64,000 nucleotides of DNA from positions 1,054,001 through 1,118,000 of the forward strand of contig NW_002476434.1 of NCBI RefSeq assembly GCF_000189635.1, written 5' to 3'. Positions 12,844-23,756 of this stretch are shown here, piece after piece; position 1 is the stretch's first letter, and each line of letters opens with the position of its first letter. The notes beneath the pieces are model-generated. The model made no database searches and was not told where the DNA came from. It saw nothing but the letters and a program-made list of their open reading frames with translations. Position numbers and translations under genes: made by a program. This DNA is from Tetrahymena thermophila SB210. Lineage: Eukaryota > Ciliophora > Oligohymenophorea > Hymenostomatida > Tetrahymenidae.

Positions 12844-13073
12844 GGAAGCCCTAAACTAATACTCACAGTAATGCATATAAAACTTTTACTAAAAAAATGC
12901 AAAGAAGTTTATCACAGTAAACGAATATTGCTGTATAAAGATCATTATAATTTTATGATATAACCCACTTCTCATTTTAAAATCGATGGAAAGAATTCAT
13001 CAGTCTAATGTAAAAAAAAGCTTATTCTAGATAGATATAGGATAGGTTGAATTGGGTTGCCAGTTTTAAATGA
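12844..13073 (+). CDS. exon-like block D, unknown gene
   Basis: After 'ttttattag' the frame stays open for about 75 codons to TGA at 13071-13073. It includes THSNAYKTFTKKMQRSLSQQ, FSFQNRWKEFISLMQKKAY and DRLNWVASFK. Base composition is richer in G+C than the surroundings, and residue diversity is high. No family is recognised. It probably belongs with blocks A-C and E, but splice phases are not established. Confidence 0.35.
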
Positions 13074-13361
13074 AATTTATTTTTAATTCTCAACCAAAAC
13101 ACATTAAATGCTTTTAAAGAATAAATTAGAATAAAGCACTGAATGGTGTTGAACAAATTATCTATCTTATTCTTACAAGTCTATTGAGTAAATAACAGAG
13201 ATATTTACAGTATTTAGAGGTAGAGAATAAATTTACTTTGAAATAGAAAGATTCTATTTAATAGATTAAGTTTATATATTGAAAGAATTATAACAAAGAA
13301 TAAATAGGAGAATCAGTTTCTCACATTAGATAATGTGTTATTTGTTACTTGACTCCCACAG

Positions 13362-13795
13362 GCCACATAAGCGAATAAAAATAATAGTATTTATTATATA
13401 TGTTCTATAGCTTTGTTTTGGAAGCAAAAAATGAATAAATTCTTATTGATGGGGAGACTTAGAATGAAGATTATTTGTACTCTTACTAAATAAACTCTAC
13501 ACTTGATTATATTTATTTATTGAGAAGGGTTCTTTTGAAATCAAGATAAATAAGTAGGACGACAAGCGGGTATGCCAGTAAAATATATTTTAAGGTGGTA
13601 ATCATAAAAGTAATAAAAATAAAATGATTAAGTAAAAAACTATTAGAAATAGATGCTAAGATGAATGAAAATTTACGATTTAATTGAATTTTCAAAGAAT
13701 ATGAGAGCCGATTGATATTTTATAAAGAAAAAAATAATCAAGCAAGATTACATATAATGAGGCAGTAGGAATTGATCTTCTATCTCATGGGGTGA
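13362..13795 (+). pseudogene. exon-like block E, frame continues across three TGA codons
   Basis: After the acceptor 'gactcccacag' an open frame of 87 codons runs to TGA at 13625-13627, including FYSFVLEAKNEQILIDGETQ. The same frame then continues with protein-like segments after TGA at 13625 (SKKLLEIDAKMNENLRF) and at 13685 (IFKEYESRLIFYKEKNNQAR) up to TGA at 13793. The sequence around QILIDG is vaguely like the strand after Walker A in ABC ATPases, but no Walker or signature motif is visible. It may be a decayed 3' end or wrongly joined exons; other explanations are given in the findings. Confidence 0.3.
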
Positions 13796-13927
13796 GAAAA
13801 TTTAAGTTATCCTTAAGATCAATATTGATTGTGTTATTAAATAATCAAAATCAAAATCAAACTATAATTAATATATTTTCAATACTTTCAAAACACTAAA
13901 AAAAATTAACCAAACCAATCTACTCTA

Positions 13928-15275
13928 ATGGATTCATTACCCCTCGAAAATATATCAAACTACTCATGGGATAAAGAAGGTAATTTTTTTATTAATGAAT
14001 AAATAAATACTCTGCGCATTTCTTTGATTATTCGTGTTTAACAACTTTTCTTTATCCAAAAGGTTTCTAAGATGAAATAAGCTTTGAAAGTGTTAATCTC
14101 GTTCCTAAAAAGCACATTTCAGCTCTAGTAAGTTCCCTTTAATTTCTTTGTTTTTTATATCTTTCTTTACCAAAATCATCTTATTCATTTGGTTCGGAGA
14201 TAATGAGTGGATTGATAATTTTTTTTGCGCTCAAAAAAGTCACTCTCTGGAATCCAAAGGCTGACTTGCTTGATATGACGAACCATCATGATGTTCTTCA
14301 ATCACCCCACGCTCACTCTCCCCTCCTTGTCCATCTTCTAAAATGCTTATTGTAATCTTTCTAATCCCTCCTCCTTTTAATATTATTAGAAAAGTGCAAA
14401 ATTCTACTCTAACAAGATATACAATATCTTTTTGCTCTTCACACACAATCAAACACAAAAGAGCTTTCACTAAGTCAGTATAAAACTGCCACTTCAGATT
14501 ACCATAAATGAAGCAATGTATCAAATTTTCGCAGCATTTGAAACACTCCTCAATAAAAATAATGCACCATTTTCGATCATCGAAGATTCTCATCTCTGGT
14601 AAATGCGCATTGCCAAAAAAACAGGCTTCCCTAAAGATTATATTCCAGGTATCTATTTGCCCCTTTTTTTTTTTTTACGCTGATAAATCATCTCTTCAAA
14701 AAAATTTTGTGTGAGGTCATTGCGAAATTAACAAGCAATTAAAGAATGAATGAATGGACATATAAAAAATTAAGGATATCTAAACAAAATACATATAAAA
14801 TTTTTGGTTATCAATTAAACCTTCTCAACCGATGAAAATTAAACAAAGAAATAATCAAAAGTGATTAATTAAATGATTGATTTACGAAAGAAATAAATAA
14901 ATAAATCGCATACATAAAAGCACTCATATAAATTCTTAATTATTTAATTAATTTTTAGATATTTTATTATCAAAAAAAAGTAATTGTTCGAGTTCAATTA
15001 GAAAAGCATTTATTTTTCCCCCAAGCTCTATCTATTTTGTTAATTAAATAACTTGAAAATTTTTTTTTAATTAATTATCTGAGTGTTTGATATGAACAAT
15101 TTTATTATATTTAAAATACATACATACTGATAAAGGAGAGTGCTGCTAACTTTTAACATCTCAAAAATTAATACAGACAGACAAGCACAGATAAAAACAT
15201 AATTAATTTTTGAATTTCTAAGTAGCATCATTAATCTCAGCTATTCGCAAAAATTTTGATGTGATATCAAATCAA
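13928..15275 (+). CDS. candidate CRIM-domain (SIN1/Avo1-like) protein
   Basis: Exons 13928-13979, 14063-14127 and 14390-14648 join in consistent phases (1, 0) with GT...AG introns. A possible fourth exon at 15223-15275 is also in phase and adds SLISAIRKNFDVISNQ. Without it, read-through from exon 3 ends at TGA 14681-14683. Exon 3 encodes a beta-hairpin/helix/strand pattern: VSIKLPLQITINEAMYQIF, then WQMRIAKKTGFPKDYIP. This resembles the ubiquitin-like CRIM domain of the TORC2 subunit SIN1/Avo1 (..W.LRIAEDDG..D.DFP..), though the acidic residues are replaced by basic ones. Family assignment is inference; the coding nature of exons 1-3 is better supported. The 3' end is unresolved. Confidence 0.45.
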
Positions 15276-16230
15276 GTGTAAATCAAATACTTGTTAAAAA
15301 TAATAGTATTTATTTGCACCCAACCCAAAAAACTAACAAACGACTACCTACCTAACTAACTAACTAACTAAATATCTTTTCTATTAATTCATTTTTTTCG
15401 GCAATTAAAAATTTCAATTTATTTTAAAAGCTTAAAATATTATTTAATTTTAATTTAAGTGATTTAACTACCATTTTTAGCGTCGTCTATCTTGCCAACA
15501 GTTAATTAATCAATCAGTTCATTTAAATGATTTACCAGAATGATTATTTAAATATTTAAAATTTGATAAAAATACCTTTGTTATTTAATATTTTTTCTAT
15601 TGCATAACTTCTCCCACTTGAAGCAAACAAATCCCAAAAGAATTATTATTATTATAATTTTTTTGTCTTTTTTGTTCTCTTGCTACTTTAAATTATTTAA
15701 ATTTCTTTATTTCATCGGTAGAATTATGTATAATTCGTACTTTCTTTTTCAACTTGGTTTCCTTTCCCCAACCATCACTTTTTATTCACCAAGTACTGAA
15801 CGAAAGAATGAACAAAAGAAATAAACTGCTAACTAACTAAATTCAAGCAGCTCGCACAATTTCAATCAGTAGAAATCGAATATTAAACCAAAATAAACTT
15901 ATCAGATTGCTTTTTTATTTTCAAAATCTCTTAGAATATCTTAAGGGAAAGTTACGCAATCAAATCATTCATCAGGAAAATAGATAAATTGAAAGAATAT
16001 CAATAAGAAAATCAAATTTTAAATATTTCAAATATTTTATTAAATCCTTTTTGTTAATTTATTGATTTGAATTGCTTGATTGCTTGCTTACCCCTTTATT
16101 TCCCTAATGAAAACAAACAATAATTTAAAATTAAAACACTCACACAAAAAAAGATGGTTTTACTTAAAATCAATTATACTTATTAAAATACATCTTCTTA
16201 ATAATAATAGCTATCGATTAAAATAATTTG
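15276..16230. other. intergenic/intron sequence with ACTA microsatellite
   Basis: It holds a (CTAA/CTAC)n run at about 15343-15372 and a pyrimidine-rich open stretch at 15600-15990 (about 130 TGA-free codons, hydrophobic, non-ATG start) that I do not accept as a gene. It may be the leader and promoter region of the gene starting at 16231. Confidence 0.45.
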
Positions 16231-16725
16231 ATGAAGTCAGTAGAATGTTATGACAATCTTGTGCTATGTCCTATCAAAGAATCTGAGTGCATCAGAATCA
16301 CCAGCTCTTCCACAATTTGCAGCAAAGACACAAAACACTGTACTGAAGCTACTAACTCTCCTACAAGTGCAGCTGATTCTAATTCATATGGTTCTCTTAG
16401 CTCTGATAATAACAACTTAACTTCAAAAATTGGCATGAAGATCCCTAAAATCTAATAAGATGGCAAAGTGTAAGCAAAGAAAACCTAATTGAGTTCATTT
16501 GATAAGGATTACAATAACTCAACTACATGTAGTGACAATAAAAATTTCAAAAATGGTATTTCTTCCAACTACTCTAGTCGCGCTTTTTACTCAAAAGATG
16601 AAGAAGATGATGTTGATATCTTCACTTAATAAAAAAATCAACGCGTCTCTAAATAAAATAAAGAAGAAATAGCTTTAATGAAGAAAAATAAAAAGAAATC
16701 CTTCTTCTCTTTCCTCTGCTGTTGA
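16231..16725 (+). CDS. small Ser/Thr/Asn-rich protein with basic -FLCC C-terminus (164 aa)
   Basis: A single exon runs from ATG 16231 to TGA 16723-16725. The body is rich in Ser, Thr, Asn and Cys, looks disordered and has many possible phosphorylation sites. An acidic patch (DEEDDVDIF) precedes a Lys-rich tail ending KKNKKKSFFSFLCC. A polybasic stretch followed by hydrophobic residues and a terminal Cys-Cys is the arrangement used for membrane anchoring by geranylgeranylation (Rab-type -CC) or palmitoylation. No GTPase motifs are present, so this is not a Rab. Codon use is less AT-rich than flanking DNA. Function is unknown; a peripheral membrane protein is inferred. Confidence 0.7.
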
Positions 16726-17498
16726 AGAATTTTTGTTTGTTTTAATATGCTTATTGACATTCTATTTAATGAAGCTATGAACGAACCACCCACCCACTTA
16801 TCTATTAGAGAATACTAAAGTCTCAAAATTCAATGAATTTATTTATAATAATCAAAATTATATACAAAAAAATATATTCTAGTTTTAAAATTAGAATAAA
16901 ATTATTGCTAAACAAACTAACTGATTAGCTCTGCTCTATTACCCAATAAAGAGTTGTCTCAATTAAGATGAAAATGTAACTTAAGCTGCTTGTTATAAAA
17001 AACCTTATTCATCACTAAAAAGTGAGCCAAAATCATCTATGAACAAAAACCACCATTTCAAATAACTAATCAGAAGATGACCAATCAATCAAATAATCAT
17101 CTTTCTTTATAATAAAAAACAATCACAATAAACCAATAAATTAGAATGATATTTAAATTCTTTTTCCATCCTCTATTTCCAAACCCAGTCTCATAGAAAG
17201 AAAAAGTGAAAGAAATCGACGTTAAATGATCTATGGCAGCTTTTTTGATAAGCTAAATAAATACTAACTCACGCACTTACAAAATTAATTAATACTTTTT
17301 ATAATATTTTTAAAAATTTTAGAAATGATTATTATTGCTTTATTGGATAATAAAGTGAATGAATCATTCAATCAATTAACCATGGAAACATAGTGTAGTA
17401 ATTTTTCCAAACTTCTAATCGAAATTTGATCAAATTAATTAAAAATAATGAATGAAACACGCTTAATTCTGATTTCTTAGAAATGAAAAGAATTTCAG
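16726..17498. other. intergenic, nothing recognised
   Basis: AT-rich sequence with no supported open frame. It lies between the -CC protein gene and the orphan exon-like block. Confidence 0.5.
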
Positions 17499-17796
17499 AG
17501 CATCTTCTGTTTTTATTCATAAGATCAAATTAAATTAGGAATCTTTAAGAACTCACTCAGAAGCAGTAAAAATTGTCCTAACAAGACCTTAGACTAGAAA
17601 ATTATATGTACAATTTTTGTATCACTAGAAATTTAAGTACTAAGAAGTGTATTTTTTAATTATCTTCATTCTTTCTGATAAAATTTTGTCTTATAAATAC
17701 TATTTGGATCTAGTTAAGTTAATTGCTAATGTAAAATAAATAAAGTTATCAAATAAAAGAAAAACAAAAGAATCAAATCCAAAAATCTAGTCTTGA
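17499..17796 (+). CDS. orphan exon-like block, unknown gene
   Basis: After acceptor-like 'agaatttcag' the frame is open for 99 codons to TGA 17794-17796. It includes SLRTHSEAVKIVLTRPQTRK and LYVQFLYHQKFKYQEVYF, with a helical hydrophobic middle and a basic end (NKRKTKESNPK). It looks like a terminal exon, but I cannot find its upstream partner. It could belong to the CRIM-like gene, with the -CC gene lying in the intron, or be independent. No family is recognised. Confidence 0.3.
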
Positions 17797-20700
17797 TAAA
17801 ATAGAATAATTTGCTCAAAAGAATATCTAAATGATTGAATTCAAAAATATTTAAATAAAAATTTCTTTTACTAAAATGCTTTGAATATAAAAGATATAAT
17901 ACAACTTGTCTTTTTGAAAAAGCCTTTTTATGGTACTCTGTTCGTAAAAAATATTTCTATTTAAAGCTTCTAGGCAATTGACTGCTTAAGATTAATAAGA
18001 TTGCTTTTGATTTCTTTTTTTCTGATGTTTTTAAAAAGTAGAAAATTACAAAAGATACTAAGTGGCGTCATCAAAAAGCTTTTAAAATATATGTATAAAT
18101 AACAAGCTTAGTTTTCAAATGCTTGTTTATCCATAAAGACTTAAAAAACCAATCATTTATTACTCACTCTATCACTCTGATTCTCTCTATATCTTCTAAA
18201 AAATCAATCTTTAAATCTAAATTTCTAACATTTTATCAAAATATTACTTCAAATCAATAATAATAAAACTAATAACATTAATTGTATCACAAACCACTTT
18301 ATTTCCTTCCAATATCAAATCCTCATAGATGAACAAAGCACACACATACATACATAAATAAGAATAACTGTCTGAATTCTAAACAACTATTTAGGAATAG
18401 ACGAACAAAATAGTAGAGCTCTCTTTGTTTTATAGTCATTGAAAAGATGAAAAAATTACAATCAGACTATAAATGAATAGATGAATTTATTTCTTTATAA
18501 TTCAATTAATTACCACCTCATTACTTTATTATCATTTACAATAATAACAATAATAAAAACAACCAATAACTTCCTAATTATTTACAAAAATTTATACTCT
18601 AATTCTATTGTATACTATCTTATATTAAACTGTTCTTCATAACTATTTATCAAGTATCTATCCCATTTATTTAATATTTACAAAACCTTCATAAAAACTT
18701 TTTAATTATTGATTGCAACAAACAGCTGCTAGTTAATTAGCTAATTTATTCATTCATTATATATTTAAAAATGTATATAAAATGTACTAATTAGATTTAT
18801 TTTACATTAAAAAAGGATGATTAATGAAGAATTGATTGTTCTTGACACCTGCTTTTGGCAGTTTTAAAGAGAAAATAAAAAATTAAGTGTAAAATGAACC
18901 TTTATTATCTCTAAAATAAATTAAAGAAAAGCTTAGAAAACAGCTTTATTATTGAATTGAAAAATAAAAACAGGTCTAAGTAAATTAAGAAAATACTGTA
19001 TTTTACCCAGAGTCAAACAACTAGAGGAATAATCTATCATAATACTAATAAGAAAAGTGATAGAAATAATGATTATAATAATATATTAGTCAATAGTGCG
19101 TGTATTTCGTGATTTTATTATATTGTTTGAAAGTTGTTTTTGATTTTGTAAGCCACCTTTAAAATAAATATGAAAATTTAAAAAATCGACTTGCCTAAAA
19201 AAGAAGAATATTTTTAAATAGTATAGTTGGCAGTGCCAATTTTTAAGAAGCTTACACATTCTCTCTTAAAGTCGATCTATAAATGACCAAGAATTTAAGT
19301 ATTTTATTACTATTTTTTAAAATTGTATACAATTTTATACTCATGACATCACTTTGAATTTGTGGCTAGTTTAATACTACTAACTTACTGAGTAAAATAA
19401 ATCAACAAAAAATTAATTTTGTATTACTTTCTCATTTTTCGCATTTTGACTCCACCTTTTAATTTCAACCACTCATCTTCTGTAAAGAAAGCCGAAATCG
19501 CAATTGCTTTAAAATTAAAATCAGGGCTAAATCGATTTAAATTTCATTTTGAAATTGCAATCACAGATACTAAATACAATAAAACTTGCTTTTACAAGTA
19601 TATACATCAAAAAGCAAACGGTACTTAGTAAAACTTATGTAAAATATCATAAATTAGTAGATTCTTTGTAATTAGCCGAAGAGGCAATTAAGAAAGAAAT
19701 ATATAACAACTGACTTTTCTCAATACAAACATGAATTTTGTAAGAAATGTTTACAAAATCTAGCTTAAATTTTATTTTCATTTTAAAAATCAGAATTAAA
19801 AAGAATTTTGTAATATAATTTAGCCTCCTTAACTTTTTTCATTGCAAGAAGATATAAACTAAAAAATAGATAAATAATATTCACAATTGAATAATATCTC
19901 TTTATTAATGTATTTTGAAAGATATTCTCTATAAAGTCTAAAACTAATTTATTTATATTGTAATATCTATTTCCAAAGCAAGCAAATCTTTATTCATTTG
20001 TAAACATATCTTTTACTAAATATCTTTCTCTCCTCAATATTTTATAATTCTCCCTCAAAAAAATACTTTCCAAATAATAATCTGGTACTCTTGAAGAATG
20101 ATTATAATTTAAATAATTATTCTACAGCTACTTTTTACACTTGACTAACTTTGAATACAAGTAAAAAGTGAAATCGAATTTGACTCACTCATAAAGATAT
20201 GTGATTGATCAAAGTGATCAATTTATTAAAAGAAGAAGCAGTCAATCTCTATTTAATTTTATATTACTAATATATATTTTTACTAAATTTAACTCAAATA
20301 TACTCAAAAATAATTTTTGTTTCAAATATTAGCAATCAAATAAAAGTCTTAGTAATAGTCAAGAGTACATATACTATCTTTCCAATTCAAATAAATAAAT
20401 ATATTTAAAATTATAAGAAAGATAATCATTCATTTCCTATTTGGTACAACTATTATAGCTATCTGTAAAGCATAACCCATCTATGCTAATTCAATATTTT
20501 AGATAGGATAAGAGTAGATTATAGAAATAAGCTAAAAGTTATTTATTGTATTATAACAAAATTATAAAAAATTTAAATAATAATCTAATTTACACAAAAC
20601 GTATAAATACATAAAAAAAAAATAAATAAATGAATCAATCAAATTATATAAGAATGTTGTGAATTAATTATATTAGATTATAAGTAAAATAAAAGAGTCT

Positions 20701-21855
20701 AACAAATAAATTTTGCAAATTTTGATCAAATTAATTTCAATACTCTTGTCTGTCTGATAAAATTTAAGATATCTTTTTCAATTAACTTTCTGATTTAAAT
20801 CATTAATTGATGTAAATAAATCAATTCAATTCTTTGTTTGTATCAAATAAAAGAAATTTTTTGTAAATGAATGCGATTTCTTACTCAAATTCCTATTATT
20901 TAAATATCTTTTGGATGGTTGTATGGTAAATAATACTTTTTTTAAATCAAATATTTATAAGCAAGCATATCTTTTAAAAATTCTAGCTAGCGGAGTTATT
21001 TACACAGTTATAAAATATTTTCTTGACTTTTTTCTAGATTATAAAGATCAAATTAAATATATTCTATAAAAATAAATTATAATTAGGTTTTAAATTATTT
21101 TTTTTGTTCTCTATTTTACAATAAATTGACAAAACATATTTCATTTTTTCAAATTATCAGAAAGAATATTGATCTAAAAGTCACCTTCTTTATTTAAAAA
21201 ACCATTTAAAAAATAAACAAAACTAGATAAAATGCTGGAAAAAAATATTATTATGAGGAGTGGTGATATTATAATATATCTAATTAACAATCCTATGATT
21301 TTTATATGAAATATTTATAAAATTTAATCAGGTAAAAAACTAATCAGTGTTATCAGTGAGCAAATTTTAGATTTTTGAAAGGGATTTTAATATAATGCGT
21401 GATTATTATGTTTTATAATTGAATAATTTATTGAGCATTGAAAGTGAATTCATCAATAGAAAAGTAAAAGCTAAGATTTGACTATAAAATTAAAAAAGAA
21501 TAGATATATATTTTTTTTGTTTGTTAATAATATTTGCAAAATGAATGAATGAACTAATGAAATTAGGAGCAATTTTGATAGATATTGCATTTATTTTTTA
21601 TCAAATATATAAACTTACTAAAAGTAGAAACTAATCAAATTGTGTTAAATTTAAATTATTTTCTAGAAAATTAAATTTGATGATTGAGCATTCTTAAAAG
21701 AGATCTACTTCAATCAAAAATTAATTAATTTACTATTTTAGTCACTGAAACTAAATCTCAATTTTCATAGTAAGACTAAATAAAATAACTTAAAATAAAA
21801 GGTTTTAAAGTACTTTAGATTTCATTTTAGAAGAGTAGAGAAAACAGATTAGCCA
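17797..21855. other. 4 kb of AT-rich DNA, one weak small ORF
   Basis: Apart from the candidate ORF at 18894-19112 I see no gene. A 240-codon TGA-free frame at 19419-20147 has no good start and drifts into random-like composition. The rest is homopolymer and simple-sequence rich. Confidence 0.45.
18894..19112 (+). CDS. possible small ORF (72 aa)
   Basis: An ATG in a ciliate-like context (aaaATGaac) opens 73 codons to TGA. The peptide is basic and polar, with YFTQSQTTRGIIYHNTNKK in the middle. No membrane segment or family is seen. A frame this long without TGA is expected by chance here, so support rests only on residue diversity. Confidence 0.2.
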
Positions 21856-23085
21856 ATGTTTAAGAATATTATTAGCTTTTAAAAGGGAATTTAAAACTTT
21901 TCTTATGCTTAGAGTTTTTTTAAAAATAATAATTTGTACTTTTTCGCAAGTAAAAAGAAGGAAAAAATTGTTAAGCTAAATAGGCATGTAGAGACACTAG
22001 AAGATCAACTTCTGAAAAAGAAAAAGGAAGAGTTCCAGAAAGTATAAAAAGCCATTGTAGAAAAGAATAAAAATAATATAAATAACATTCCATTTGATGA
22101 ACTAACCATCAAAATGAAGCAAGAAAATATTGCACTTTAATAATTATAAGCTAAAAACAATAAAAATTAAACATAGATACCTTTAAAAGAGTAATAAAAA
22201 GATTAAACTAAAGAAGTTAATAGTGAAGGAACCATTTTTAATGAGTCTTAACTGAAAATTTTAGTTACAGATAAAGATAAATACCTTGATTTTGAAAATC
22301 TCGAATTTCCTTGGGATTTCTAAGGCATAAATTAATAATAAAAAGAATCTAATCTTAAAAGTGCTATTGAAATAACCAAAATAATTAACGAAAAAACAGC
22401 AATTAGTATTTTAAAATAATTTTTACACTGCATTGAAGAATTCGATTATGAATAGCTAGGTGAATTTGTTGAAAGAAAATTTTTACGTTAGCTTTCAAAG
22501 AGGTTGTAGGCTATGTAACAGGAAAAAATAAAAATTTAATTTGATAATATTCGCACCAAAGAAATAAATGTAGATTTGTTTAAAGTATAAAACATTTTTG
22601 GTGTTGGAGTTGAGTAGAATCGTCGTAAGAACGATGGCTCTTCCGCTTATGTCATTTTTGATGATTTCATATAGTAATAAATACCTGCTAAACATATAGT
22701 TAAAAAAAGAATAGAACCTAAAGAGTTAGCTCGCATATATGTCTAGCTACATTTAAGTTTTGAAAGTGATATATCTCTTTCTCTTATAAATACAGAAAAA
22801 GGAACTAAAAAATAAGATAAAATAGCCAAAAATGAGTCTACTAAATAATATCATACTATGATACTGGAAAAGTTGCTCGTTGAATGCGATTACAAGAGTA
22901 TTCGTAATAAGGCACTCTCCTTAGAAAATGCTACAAACTAAATTGCTTCATCAAGCAATGTTAACGATTATATAAATGTTTCTAACATGAAGAACTTTGC
23001 TTCATTAAATAACTTAAAAATAATAGATTTTGATGGTTTTATGAAAGGCAATCCTCTCGTTGTTGATAACTTAGATATTGATTGA
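21856..23085 (+). CDS. predicted mitochondrial protein, unknown family (409 aa)
   Basis: A single exon of 410 codons runs from ATG 21856 to TGA 23083-23085. The first ~40 residues (MFKNIISFQKGIQNFSYAQS...) lack acidic residues and are amphipathic, as in a mitochondrial targeting peptide. A basic coiled-coil stretch follows (EKIVKLNRHVETLEDQLLKK). The second half is a mixed alpha/beta domain with the segment EFDYEQLGEFVERKFLRQLS. That wording, 'gefve.kfl..l..rl', together with the targeting peptide faintly recalls the Tim44/mL45 fold, but I would not assign it. No membrane segments or catalytic motifs are visible. Coding is well supported by length, composition and many in-frame TAA/TAG. Confidence 0.75.
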
Positions 23086-23756
23086 ACGAACTGATAAAAT
23101 ATTAAAAATAAAAATGATTAATTACACCAAAATAAATTATTTAAATTATATAAATAAATTAAAATATTAATAATTCTTCTTATTTATGAAAATTTTACTA
23201 ACAAAAAATTAATTTTTTAATGTTGATCTTTGTTATTGTGTTTCTCAAAACTTATCAGATGAAAAGCCATTATTTTTATTTCAAAATATCTGTTTTACAA
23301 TTTTAATTTACCAAATGAAATTTATTTGCATTTTTATTATGTTTTATAAAAAATTTAACAATTTTATTTGTAAATTTCAATTTAAAGAATTGTAAAAAAC
23401 TTTATTCTACATTTAAATTCAATATTTTAGGCAAAAAATAATTTTAAAACTAAATTTATTACATTTATGAAATTAATGTGCTAATAGATATAATGTTTTT
23501 CAATCAAATATTAAGTAGAAATTAGAAGAAATAGCATAGATTTTAATATAGAAGAATATGCTTTAAGTGACTTTTAATTAGAAGGTTAAGCAAAAGAGAT
23601 AAATCAAAATTAATTTGTTAATATTTTAAACTAAAAATAATAAATAATTAATATTCTTTTAATTTACTATCAAATATAAAAATATCAAAATACCAACAAA
23701 TAAATATTTATTTATTTATTTCTACTATAACAAGTCGAATTAAAACATAAAGTTAA
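23086..23756. other. intergenic spacer
   Basis: AT-rich DNA between two same-strand genes. It should hold the terminator of the mitochondrial-protein gene and the promoter of the WD-repeat gene, but no motif stands out. Confidence 0.5.

Noticed and set aside
13513-13695. Minus-strand 60-codon hydrophobic frame that looks like a membrane protein
   Set aside because: It is antisense to block E; hydrophobic content follows from the complement of Lys/Asn/Ile codons.
14240-14593. Minus-strand 117-codon frame free of TAA, TAG and TGA
   Set aside because: It overlaps plus-strand exon 3 of the CRIM-like gene, which has matching splice phases and better protein character. The antisense frame is open because of the exon's composition.
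19419-20147. 240-codon TGA-free frame on the plus strand
   Set aside because: No ATG near its start, composition drifts to random-like Tyr/Phe/Ile/Asn, and frames of this length are expected by chance when only TGA stops.
22498-22511. Partial match (first 10 of 15 bases, reverse orientation) to the Tetrahymena chromosome breakage sequence
   Set aside because: The remaining bases differ and it lies inside an open coding frame, so it is not a breakage site. A similar short match near 59084-59095 is rejected for the same reason.
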